Below, one piece after another: positions 44,847-52,428 of a stretch of DNA of 64,000 bases. The stretch lies in NCBI GenBank assembly GCA_049594615.1, contig JBMYJR010000002.1, positions 1 through 64,000 of the forward strand, written 5' to 3'. The notes below the pieces were generated by a model that saw only the letters and a list, made by a program, of their open reading frames with translations, was not told the origin of the DNA and did not search any database. Positions within the stretch are counted from its first letter, which is position 1; the number at the start of each line of letters is the position of its first letter. The stretch is from CAXPZW01 sp049594615. GTDB taxonomy: Bacteria; Bacteroidota; Bacteroidia; Flavobacteriales_D; Sanyastnellaceae. A program made the translations under genes and the position numbers.

Positions 44847-45567
44847 CCGTCTGCTGGCCCTGCTGCTCGCCTTTACCACCTTGAGCGCATCGGCCCAACT
44901 CCCCGATGAATCCCGCGATGTAGACGCGGCCAGCACCTTGGCTGGTCCCCGTGGTCCGCGCGCTGTGTACGTGGATTACGGCCTCGGACTCATTTTGCCT
45001 GGCGGCGAAACCGACACCCTGCAAAACGAGGGGTGGAGCAACAACTTTTGGTACGGCGTGCAATTGCACCGTAACCTCAACAACACCTTTGGCGCAGGCA
45101 TTGAGCTGGCCTACGTGCGCAACAGCTACAATCTTGCCCAAGACACCATCAACCCGCTCGGCGACACCCAGGTGCACGACCAGCAGCGCTACATCCAAAA
45201 CGGCTTGGGCCTGATGGTCTATGGCCGCGTCCAATTGGCCAACAACGGCAACAACCAAGGCCGCTACTTGGATGTGGGGGTGTTCAGCAATTTTTGGCTG
45301 GGCGAACGCCTCCACACCGAAAACGAAGTCGACCCTTCCACCAGTGGCGGCGCCAACGTGGCCGAGTCGGACTTGAAAAAACTTGATTACACCAATGCAC
45401 TGACCTACGGAGGTTTTGCCCGTGTGGGATTCGGATCGTTCTACCTGTTTGGTCGCTACCGCGCAAGTGACTTGTTCACCGCCAACGACAACGTCAACAA
45501 CGGCGTCAAGTTGTCGGAGTTTGAGCGTATTAGTGTAGGCATCGGATTCAGTGTATTCACCCAATAA
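44827..45567 (+). CDS. Predicted outer-membrane barrel-like protein, paralogue 1
   Basis: 246 residues if started at MNANWNSRLLALLLAFTTLSASAQ; an ATG four codons earlier (44815) is equally in frame. The gene overlaps the S8 protease by 20 bases. After the signal peptide the sequence is mostly amphipathic strands (YVDYGLGLILPGG, FGAGIELAYVRNSYN, GLGLMVYGRVQL, YGGFARVGFGSFYLFGRYRASDLF) and ends ISVGIGFSVFTQ. It shares length, order and several segments with the next gene (NLAQDTI/NLSQDSI; FGRYRASDLF/WGRMRLSDFF; LSEFERISVGIGF/LNELERLAIGVGF). No family recognised. Confidence 0.7.
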   Translation: MNANWNSRLLALLLAFTTLSASAQLPDESRDVDAASTLAGPRGPRAVYVDYGLGLILPGGETDTLQNEGWSNNFWYGVQLHRNLNNTFGAGIELAYVRNSYNLAQDTINPLGDTQVHDQQRYIQNGLGLMVYGRVQLANNGNNQGRYLDVGVFSNFWLGERLHTENEVDPSTSGGANVAESDLKKLDYTNALTYGGFARVGFGSFYLFGRYRASDLFTANDNVNNGVKLSEFERISVGIGFSVFTQ

Positions 45568-45577
45568 TATTGGCCTT

Positions 45578-46351
45578 ATGAAACTGTTCAACGCCCTTGT
45601 GCTGTGCACCGCTGTCTGGTGCGCGGCCCCCAATCTCCAAGCCCAAAGTGATGTTCCACCACCTCCTTTCGACGGGTTTGCGGAGGTCAACCGCACCGGT
45701 TTGGTGACCGGCTCTGGCTGGTCTTACTACGGCGTAGGCTTCTACGCCCTCGACCAAGAAGCCTCCAACCCTGAAACCCAAGGCTCTTCGTTCTCGATCT
45801 GGGGATCAGAGCACGTGATGGACTACCGCGCAGGACGCGTGTCCCTCGCGCTGGAAACCTTGGGAAGTCGCCACCAATTCAACCTGTCTCAGGACAGCAT
45901 TTCACCGTTGAGCTTTGGCGGCACCTACGACCGTCAGCGCTTAATTACGTATGGTTTGGGCGTACAACTCACACTGCGTCTTTCTTTGGAGCCTTCTTCA
46001 CGTTTGGCTTACGAACGCACCTTGGAAGGCGGCGGTTACTTCGCATGGAATTACTCGCGTCGCCTCAAGTCCTTCATCGACATCGACCCGGCGCAAAACC
46101 AAGGCGCTCCTGAAAACAAAATTGTCCAGAAGAAGCTGGCCTACGTAAATCCCATTGAGTTTGGGGTCTTTGGCCGCGTCCACATCAACCGCATGTACCT
46201 CTGGGGCCGCATGCGCCTGAGCGATTTTTTCGTGCAACAAGACGGGGTCAACCCGGTGACCGATACCAACGGCGGATCCACCTTTGTCAAGCTTAACGAA
46301 CTCGAGCGCTTGGCCATTGGTGTAGGCTTCTGCATCAACAGTAGCAATTAA
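45578..46351 (+). CDS. Predicted outer-membrane barrel-like protein, paralogue 2
   Basis: 257 residues from MKLFNALVLCTAVWCAAPNLQAQ. The in-frame upstream start overlaps its neighbour and was rejected. It is a diverged tandem copy of the preceding gene, with the same final ERLAIGVGF strand and the same internal NLSQDSI-P and QRLITYGLG segments (paralogue 1: QRYIQNGLG). Strand-rich and probably in the outer membrane. Lies ten bases before the J-domain gene. Confidence 0.7.
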   Translation: MKLFNALVLCTAVWCAAPNLQAQSDVPPPPFDGFAEVNRTGLVTGSGWSYYGVGFYALDQEASNPETQGSSFSIWGSEHVMDYRAGRVSLALETLGSRHQFNLSQDSISPLSFGGTYDRQRLITYGLGVQLTLRLSLEPSSRLAYERTLEGGGYFAWNYSRRLKSFIDIDPAQNQGAPENKIVQKKLAYVNPIEFGVFGRVHINRMYLWGRMRLSDFFVQQDGVNPVTDTNGGSTFVKLNELERLAIGVGFCINSSN

Positions 46352-46360
46352 TCTGATGGG

Positions 46361-46924
46361 GTGAAGAATTACTACCGCATCCTGGATCTGGAGCCATCGG
46401 CGTCGGAGGCTGACATCAAACAAGCCTACCGCCGATTGGCCAAACAATGGCACCCGGATGTCAATGGGGCCGCCCAAGCCCGGATGCGGTTCATTGAGGT
46501 CAACGAGGCGTATGAGTTCCTGATGGATCCGCGCCGCCGTGACCTCTATTCACGCCGATCTACCATCGACGAGCGTGAACGCTTGCGCCGCGAAATGCTG
46601 TACAAGCAATGGGTAGCTCAGCAACAGCAACAGGCCCGCAACAAGGCCAAGCGCTACGCAGAGCGGCCTATGGATGAGTTCGTGAATTCGCCCATTTTCA
46701 AGGCGGCCATGCGGGTCAGCCATGTATACAATTACATCTTCATTGCCGTAGGGATCATCATCACCTTCGGCCCTGGAATCAAATACTTGATGATGACTGC
46801 CGAGGAGTTGGAAGAGCGACAGGTCACCACAGCCTCTGTGGTGACACCCATGATTATGGGCGCGCTATTTACCTACGGCATTTATACCTTCCTGTTCAAA
46901 TACAACCCTGACCGCGATGCGTAA
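46361..46924 (+). CDS. Membrane-anchored J-domain (DnaJ-like) protein
   Basis: 187 residues from a GTG; no ATG fits the frame. An N-terminal J domain has YYRILDLEPSASEADIKQAYRRLAKQWHPDVNG with the essential His31-Pro32-Asp33 (segment quoted in parts: KQWHPDVNG). A charged arginine-rich linker follows, then two hydrophobic segments (about 118-140 and 155-178). It lacks the zinc and substrate-binding domains of full DnaJ, so it is a type III co-chaperone that would recruit Hsp70 to the inner membrane. It sits between outer-membrane and protease genes, suggesting a link with export or quality control. Confidence 0.88.
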   Translation: MKNYYRILDLEPSASEADIKQAYRRLAKQWHPDVNGAAQARMRFIEVNEAYEFLMDPRRRDLYSRRSTIDERERLRREMLYKQWVAQQQQQARNKAKRYAERPMDEFVNSPIFKAAMRVSHVYNYIFIAVGIIITFGPGIKYLMMTAEELEERQVTTASVVTPMIMGALFTYGIYTFLFKYNPDRDA

Positions 46925-49124
46925 CCTGCTGCTGCACTCTTGGGCCACCTTGCTTTTGGCCCTCACCGTTTCTTTCTCCGCCCACGCCACCGAGGGCATG
47001 TGGATTCCCACCTTGCTCAAAGCTGTGGAGGGCGACATGCAAACCTTCGGGCTCGAGCTCACCGCCGCGGACCTGTACAGCGTCAACCAAAGCAGCCTCA
47101 AGGACGCCATAGTGCTCTTTGGTGGCGGTTGCACTGCCTCGGTGATTTCCAAAGACGGCTTACTGTTGACCAACCATCACTGTGGCTACAGCCAAATCCA
47201 ACAGCACAGCTCGGTGGAGCACGATTACTTGAAGGACGGATTTTGGGCCGCCTCGCACAAAGACGAATTGCCCAACCCGGGGCTGACCGCCACCTTCATT
47301 GTGCGCATTGACGATGTCACGGGAGAAATGAACAAAGGCATCACCGCGGGCATGAGTCCCGAGGCCGAACAAGAACTGTTTGAAGCCAACCGCAAGCGCA
47401 TCGAAGCTGACGCCACCGAAGGCACAGCCTATGCTGCTCGCGTCAAGGCTTTCAACTATGGCAACAGCTATTTTGTAATCGTGACCCGCACTTTTGACGA
47501 TGTGCGTCTTGTGGGGGCTCCGCCGTCTTCCATCGGCAAGTTTGGGGGAGATACCGACAACTGGGTGTGGCCGCGCCATACCGGTGACTTTTCGCTCTTC
47601 CGCATTTACGCCGGCGCCGACAACGGCCCTGCAGCGTATAACGAGGCCAACCGCCCGTGGCAACCCGAAGAGCACCTCAAGGTCAATATGGATGGCGTGC
47701 AGGAAGGCGACTTCACCATGGTCTACGGCTTCCCCGGACGCACTTCGGTGTACTTGACCAGTTATGCGGTGGACTACGTGATGAACCGCTCCAACCCCAT
47801 GCGTATCGACATGCGTCGCAACAGCTTGGCGCTGATCGACGCAGCCATGCTGGCAAGCGATACGGTGCGCATCCAGTATGCCGCCAAACAGTCACGCATC
47901 TCCAACGCCTACAAAAAATGGCAAGGGCAGAACTTTGGCCTGGAGCGCAACCGTGCCCTGCAAAAAAAGGCCGACATCGAGGCTCGCATGCGTAAAGCAG
48001 GACCCCAATACGTAGACCTGTTAGACAAGTTTGAGCTGGTGTACGCCCAACTCAACGATGCCCAATTTGCCCGCGAATTGTTCATTGAATATTACTACTA
48101 CGGCCCCGAAGTCTTGCGTTTTGCCGAGCGTTTCCGGCTGTTCGAACAATGGGAAGAACTGGCCGCCAAGGGCAAACTCGATCGCGCCACCGCTGATTTG
48201 GAAGCGAGCTTCGACGGCTACTTTGGCGACTACAACTACGCGTTGGACCAAGCGCTTTTTGCCAAACTCACCGAGCTCTACCTCGGCTACGCCGACCCCA
48301 GCACTGTACCGGCTGTCCTCCATACCTGGAAGGCCAAGAACGGTTCCTGGGAAGCTGCAGCCAAGGCCATCTATGCCAAGAGTATGCTTACCACCGAGGA
48401 GGATGTACAGGCCCTGATGGACATGTCGCCCAAAAAGGCCTTGAAGAAACTCATCAAGGATCCCCTCTACCTACTGATGAAGGCGGTGCGTAGCAGCTAC
48501 TTTGAACACACCGCGACCAACTACAACGCCTTAAAGGCTGAAGAAGAAAAACTGATGCAAACATGGGTGGTAGGCCTGGTTGATTATTTCCCAGACCGCA
48601 CCTTCTGGGCAGACGCGAATAGCACCTTGCGCGTGACCTTTGGTAAGGCCGAGGGCAGCGCCCCCAAGGACGGTATGGAGTACCACTACCGCACCACGGC
48701 TGATGGCATCTTGCAGAAGTACATTCCTGGCCACGCCGATTTTGACCTGCCTACTGCCATGGTAGACCAACTCCGTGCCCGCGACTACGGGCAATGGGCC
48801 GGCGCCGACGGAGAGCTGCAAGTGTGTTTCACCGGTTCCAACCATACCACTGGCGGAAACTCGGGCAGCCCCACGCTGAACGGACGTGGTGAGCTCATTG
48901 GACTCAACTTCGATCGGAGCTGGGAAAGCACCATGAGCGACATCTTGTTTGATCCCGAGATCTGCCGCAACATCATGGTGGACATCCGCTATGTGATGTG
49001 GGTCGTGGACCGCTACGCTGGGGCCACACATTTGATTGAGGAGCTAACCCTGGTGCGCAACCCCAAGGAACGGCCCGAGATGGATGCTTTACCCGAGCTT
49101 AACACGCAGCTCGAACAAGACTAA
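46917..49124 (+). CDS. S46 dipeptidyl peptidase, DPP11-like
   Basis: 735 residues, the usual length of S46 enzymes, overlapping the J-domain gene by eight bases. Signal peptide MRNLLLHSWATLLLALTVSFSAHA is followed by EGMWIP, the family start of the mature enzyme. Catalytic segments are LLTNHHCGYSQIQ (histidine near 88) and TGGNSGSP (Ser649). The S1-site residue aligned with position 673 of Porphyromonas enzymes falls at Arg667 in LNFDRSWES. Arginine there goes with DPP11 (Asp/Glu at P1), whereas DPP7 has glycine. It should release acidic dipeptides from peptide N-termini in the periplasm or at the surface. Confidence 0.93.
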   Translation: MRNLLLHSWATLLLALTVSFSAHATEGMWIPTLLKAVEGDMQTFGLELTAADLYSVNQSSLKDAIVLFGGGCTASVISKDGLLLTNHHCGYSQIQQHSSVEHDYLKDGFWAASHKDELPNPGLTATFIVRIDDVTGEMNKGITAGMSPEAEQELFEANRKRIEADATEGTAYAARVKAFNYGNSYFVIVTRTFDDVRLVGAPPSSIGKFGGDTDNWVWPRHTGDFSLFRIYAGADNGPAAYNEANRPWQPEEHLKVNMDGVQEGDFTMVYGFPGRTSVYLTSYAVDYVMNRSNPMRIDMRRNSLALIDAAMLASDTVRIQYAAKQSRISNAYKKWQGQNFGLERNRALQKKADIEARMRKAGPQYVDLLDKFELVYAQLNDAQFARELFIEYYYYGPEVLRFAERFRLFEQWEELAAKGKLDRATADLEASFDGYFGDYNYALDQALFAKLTELYLGYADPSTVPAVLHTWKAKNGSWEAAAKAIYAKSMLTTEEDVQALMDMSPKKALKKLIKDPLYLLMKAVRSSYFEHTATNYNALKAEEEKLMQTWVVGLVDYFPDRTFWADANSTLRVTFGKAEGSAPKDGMEYHYRTTADGILQKYIPGHADFDLPTAMVDQLRARDYGQWAGADGELQVCFTGSNHTTGGNSGSPTLNGRGELIGLNFDRSWESTMSDILFDPEICRNIMVDIRYVMWVVDRYAGATHLIEELTLVRNPKERPEMDALPELNTQLEQD

Positions 49125-49443
49125 CTTCGGGTTCGCCCGCAGACGGTGTCCAAGGCAGAAGGGAAACCACGGGCCCTTGGGAATCAAGCCAAAAGGAAAT
49201 CTGCTCGGAGACGTAAAAAAAGGACCTTCCCAACGTCAAGATGAGCATGGTCGTTGGAGGCAGTTTGAGGCAATGTGCAGTGCGCTCGGCTGTGTATTTA
49301 TAGCACAGGAAGCAAGTGGTTCTAACGCGATGCGCTGGAACCACGTCGCACGTGGAGTCGTTATCTGGTGGGCAACTCCATGCTCAAGGCGTTGACTGTT
49401 CAAAAGCTGTTCAGCCCTGAGCCGCCACTGGCTTGAAGCCAGA
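49125..49443. other. Intergenic stretch of 319 bases
   Basis: No gene recognised. Frames on either strand of up to about 100 codons are low in typical protein composition. A short inverted repeat CTGGC-TTGAA-GCCAG (49427-49441) lies next to the microprotein stop but has no T run. Confidence 0.4.
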
Positions 49444-49548
49444 TCAGACCATCAGGTAGATCGAGAGGATAACAATGGCAAACAGGATCAGTGCAAATAC
49501 AACTGGTCCGCCAATCTCGTTCTGTTCTGCTTCTTTGTGATCGCCCAT
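49444..49548 (-). CDS. 34-residue single-pass membrane microprotein
   Basis: The frame begins MGDHKEAEQNEIGG and continues with an uninterrupted hydrophobic helix, PVVFALILFAIVILSIYLMV, to the C-terminus. A polar acidic head with a single transmembrane segment is typical of bacterial membrane microproteins. A full-consensus promoter lies 22 bases upstream (49570-49599), which strongly supports real expression. A longer in-frame ORF running upstream of this ATG has no protein-like features and crosses that promoter. No family known to me. Confidence 0.7.
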   Translation of the reverse strand: MGDHKEAEQNEIGGPVVFALILFAIVILSIYLMV

Positions 49549-49569
49549 GGCTTTCTGATTTGTTTCCGG

Positions 49570-49599
49570 CAAAATTAGGAAAGGCCCGCGCGAGGGCAA
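49570..49599 (-). promoter_or_regulatory. Full-consensus promoter of the microprotein
   Basis: Read on the minus strand, TTG (49599-49597), a spacer of exactly 19 nt, and TAATTTTG (49577-49570) match TTG-N19-TAnnTTTG at every fixed position. The start codon follows 21 bases after the -7 element. Confidence 0.78.
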
Positions 49600-49719
49600 A
49601 CCGCTCCGCGGATTATTTCCCCTCTCGCCCCACAAACCATTCGTACGCATATTCGTGCAGCTCATACCTGCATTGCGACCATTCATACCCCGAAAAAGGT
49701 GCGCACGAAAGTGGAGGTG

Positions 49720-49727
49720 TACATTTG
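49720..49727 (+). promoter_or_regulatory. -7 element TACATTTG ahead of the candidate small RNA
   Basis: TACATTTG fits TAnnTTTG completely. No TTG is found at the usual distance (GTG at an 18-nt spacer is the nearest), so the promoter is only half supported. Confidence 0.45.
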
Positions 49728-49731
49728 ACAC

Positions 49732-49839
49732 ACGCAGCACCCGTGTGCTGCTGGTTAGCAAATGGTTTTCGCTCGGAAAGTCATTCGTTTTAGTTTTAAG
49801 TGTTTTGAGTCCCTTATAACGATAAGGGACTTTTTTTTT
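49732..49839 (+). ncRNA. Candidate small RNA of about 108 nt
   Basis: The segment runs from a few bases after a perfect TAnnTTTG element to a very strong intrinsic terminator, with no credible coding frame inside. Near its 5' end is a 7-bp hairpin (GCAGCAC-CCGT-GTGCTGC, 49734-49751). A single-stranded AU-rich middle (about 49752-49807) and the terminator hairpin follow. It could act as a trans-acting sRNA or as an independent leader. The downstream gene has its own promoter-like sequence. Confidence 0.45.
49808..49839 (+). terminator. Strong orphan intrinsic terminator
   Basis: A perfect 10-bp stem AGTCCCTTAT / ATAAGGGACT with loop AACG is followed by nine T. It works only on the plus strand. 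The nearest plus-strand gene ends almost 700 bases upstream. Confidence 0.92.
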
Positions 49840-49866
49840 GCCCTCCAACATTGGTGCAGGGTAGGG

Positions 49867-49898
49867 TTGGATGGTAGCCTGTGATGGTCGTACCTTAT
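49867..49898 (+). promoter_or_regulatory. Probable promoter of the lysyl-oxidase gene
   Basis: TTG (49867-49869), a 21-nt spacer and TACCTTAT (49891-49898) lie between the orphan terminator and the start codon at 49919. Confidence 0.4.
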
Positions 49899-49918
49899 GG
49901 GGCTTAAACCAACCTGCA

Positions 49919-52288
49919 ATGAATAGAGTACTAATGCTTTGCGCTTTGATGTGCGCGATGGTCACCACGGGCATAGCCCAGTGTGACGACGGCGAAATGC
50001 AAATCGAAATCATCATCAACCCCGACCAATACGACTGGGAAACCAGCTGGGATCTGGTCGGTGTTTCCACCACTTATGCCAGCGGATTAGCAGAAGGCGC
50101 CACCGTGTGCGTGCCTGAAGGAGACTGCATTTCTTTCCTGCTTCACGACTCTTACGGCGACGGTATTTTCAACGCGGACGCGTACACCATCAACATCGAC
50201 GGCGAGCTTTTTGAAACCGGCACGTTCGACGGGCATGAGCACCAAGTGATCATCGATTGCTGGGAGGGAGGTGTGTGCGATACAGCAACTGCGATTGAAC
50301 CGGGAGATTGGGTCGCCTCAAATGGCAACGCTTGGTATACGTTTACCCCCGAGGTGAACGGCATGTATTTGGTGACAACCTGCGCCGAGGCCAACACGTG
50401 CGACACACGCATATGGATCTACGACTACTGCAACATGTCCAACTTTGACAACAGCAATGAGGGATCCATCTATTTCGATGACAATGAAGGTGGGTGTGGA
50501 GAACAAGCCCAGTTCAATGCGTTGTTGGAAGGAGGGGTAACCTATTGGATTCGGATTGGGAGCACCGCGGGAGATTGCGGAGGTACCGATGTGTTCTGGA
50601 GCTTGAGCTACAATGGCTTGCCTGAAGGTTGCACGGATCCTGAAGCTTGCAATTACTCACCGATTGCTGATCTCGATGATGGCACTTGCGTGTATGAAGG
50701 TGATCCCTTGTGTGCAGCGCCAGACTTGATTATCGTCGAAGAAGCCATCGCCAACAGCATTTATGCCGAAGTGATGTTTGTAGACGAGAGCGATTGTTAC
50801 ATCGAAGAGGGCTGCCTAAACGGGTACGGTGAGCGCGAGCTTATTCGATTTACGACACACATCAAGAACATTGGTGATGTAGATTACTACATCGGTTCTG
50901 CAGGGGATCCAGATGCTCCCGAGCAATTCGAATGGGGTGACTGCCACAACCACTGGCACTACGAAGGATACGCAGCTTACATGCTCACCGATGCAGAAGA
51001 CAATCTTCTTCCCATTGGACAAAAGAATGGCTTTTGCGTGATGGACCTGGAGTGTTCAGACGGAGGGACTTTTCAATACGGTTGTAGCGTGATGGGTATT
51101 TCGGCGCACTGTGGCGACATATACGGATCTGGTCTGAGCTGCCAATGGATCGACGTGACAGGCATTGCCGATGGGATCTACAAATTGGGTGTTATTGTGA
51201 ACTGGGATCACACACCAGATGCCCTCGGACGTGAAGAAGCATCTTACGACAACAATTGGGGCCAAGTCTGCCTCGAATTGGACCGCACAAGCGGCGAATT
51301 AGAAGTGGTTGTCGTCGAAGAAAATTGTGAACCCTATGTGGATTGCAATGGGAATGTATGGGGCAATGCGACCGTGGACTGCAACGGTGAATGCGGAGGC
51401 TCAGCCCTTGCTGGAGATCTGGATGCCAATGGCGAACAGGAGTTGATCGATGCTGAAATGTACGTAGATCATATCCTGGGTGATGACATCGAAAGCACGC
51501 TATGTAACGACCTGAACGCGAGTGGCAGCATTACTGTCGCAGATGCCGCACTCTTGAGCCTGTGCAATGTGTACAATCTCGCTCACGAACACCCAGACAG
51601 TTCTGGGGTCCACAACAAATGCAATCTGCCTACCGATAACATTGTAAATGTCTTCGATACCACCACCTTCTCGATTGGCAATGTCAACTTCAATGAGAAT
51701 TATTTGGATGTTCATGTGAAGAACCCCTACAACCGCATTGTAGGCTACCAGTTTTCGCTGACAGGGTTGGAGATCACCTCAGTGGTGTCCATTGCGGATC
51801 CGATAGGTTACCCGATTACTCCTTCATTTTTGTTGGGTGGTCAAGAGGTTATCGGATTGAGTTACCAAGATTCTAGTTTGGCCAAGAGTCCAGAATTCCA
51901 GGCGTTGTGCCGTGTGTACTTTATCAATCCTGAAGATGAGATTTGTATTGACCCCGTAGTGGATGTGGTGAATGAGGATTATCACACCACCTTGCATAAT
52001 GTGGTTGATGGTTGTGTGATCAGCAGTTCTGTTGACGAGGTGGCACTCCAACGTGAAGTCATGTTCTCACCCAATCCCATGACCCAAGAGGCCACATTAA
52101 GCTTTTACAACCCCACACGCGAACAATTCACCCTGGTCATCACCGATTTGGCCGGACGTGAGGTGATGCGTCAGACCGGTATCACCGGAACTTCTGTGCG
52201 CATTGATCGCGGCGATTTGGCGGTAGGAACGTACCAATACGTCTTGCAAGGACGTATACGTTACACCGGCAAATTCGGTGTGCGGTAA
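49919..52288 (+). CDS. T9SS-secreted lysyl-oxidase-domain protein with dockerin and cohesin-like regions
   Basis: 789 residues from MNRVLMLCALMCAMVTTGIAQ. Residues 22-115 are a GDG domain (HDSYGDGIFN), 115-232 a prepeptidase-C-like domain and 237-259 one GCTD-type repeat. Residues about 265-470 match the lysyl oxidase catalytic domain. They include the copper motif CHNHWH (His343, His345, His347), GQKNGFCVMDLEC with Lys369 at the quinone-lysine position, and CGDIYGSGLSCQWIDV with Tyr402 at the partner tyrosine. YDNNW occurs where animal enzymes have YTNN. A dockerin-type pair (GDLDANGEQELIDAEMYV; NDLNASGSITVADAALL) and a cohesin-like beta domain (about 575-705) follow, then a T9SS type A domain. 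It probably oxidises lysine side chains to aldehydes outside the cell. Confidence 0.85.
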   Translation: MNRVLMLCALMCAMVTTGIAQCDDGEMQIEIIINPDQYDWETSWDLVGVSTTYASGLAEGATVCVPEGDCISFLLHDSYGDGIFNADAYTINIDGELFETGTFDGHEHQVIIDCWEGGVCDTATAIEPGDWVASNGNAWYTFTPEVNGMYLVTTCAEANTCDTRIWIYDYCNMSNFDNSNEGSIYFDDNEGGCGEQAQFNALLEGGVTYWIRIGSTAGDCGGTDVFWSLSYNGLPEGCTDPEACNYSPIADLDDGTCVYEGDPLCAAPDLIIVEEAIANSIYAEVMFVDESDCYIEEGCLNGYGERELIRFTTHIKNIGDVDYYIGSAGDPDAPEQFEWGDCHNHWHYEGYAAYMLTDAEDNLLPIGQKNGFCVMDLECSDGGTFQYGCSVMGISAHCGDIYGSGLSCQWIDVTGIADGIYKLGVIVNWDHTPDALGREEASYDNNWGQVCLELDRTSGELEVVVVEENCEPYVDCNGNVWGNATVDCNGECGGSALAGDLDANGEQELIDAEMYVDHILGDDIESTLCNDLNASGSITVADAALLSLCNVYNLAHEHPDSSGVHNKCNLPTDNIVNVFDTTTFSIGNVNFNENYLDVHVKNPYNRIVGYQFSLTGLEITSVVSIADPIGYPITPSFLLGGQEVIGLSYQDSSLAKSPEFQALCRVYFINPEDEICIDPVVDVVNEDYHTTLHNVVDGCVISSSVDEVALQREVMFSPNPMTQEATLSFYNPTREQFTLVITDLAGREVMRQTGITGTSVRIDRGDLAVGTYQYVLQGRIRYTGKFGVR

Positions 52289-52295
52289 TTCCACT

Positions 52296-52344
52296 AAACA
52301 CAATACCCCGATCGACGTGAAACCACGATCGGGGTTTTGTGTTT
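52296..52344 (+). terminator. Terminator after the lysyl-oxidase gene
   Basis: A 10-bp core stem ACCCCGATCG / CGATCGGGGT with an 11-nt loop is extended outward by AAACACAA / TTGTGTTT across one mismatch. TTTT follows on the plus strand and the mirror A run also allows minus-strand use. Confidence 0.88.
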
Positions 52345-52363
52345 CACTTGTGTGAATCTTTCG

Positions 52364-52395
52364 TTAACAAGACCGTGCAACCTTCTGTATCTTTA
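52364..52395 (+). promoter_or_regulatory. Possible promoter of the CotH gene
   Basis: TTA, a 21-nt spacer and TATCTTTA (52388-52395) end 33 bases before the start codon. One base off the -7 consensus and one off the -33. Confidence 0.35.
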
Positions 52396-52428
52396 CCGTG
52401 TCTGTTTTGAGACGCGAAACCGCCTGCA

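Noticed and set aside
49760..49890. An ATG frame starting inside the candidate small RNA
   Set aside because: It runs straight through the terminator hairpin, translating the T run as phenylalanines, and has no suitable initiation context.
49549..50073. N-terminal extension of the microprotein frame to 209 codons
   Set aside because: The extension overlaps the orphan terminator, the candidate RNA and the start of the lysyl-oxidase gene. It has no protein-like features, and a consensus promoter lies inside it just before the short ATG.
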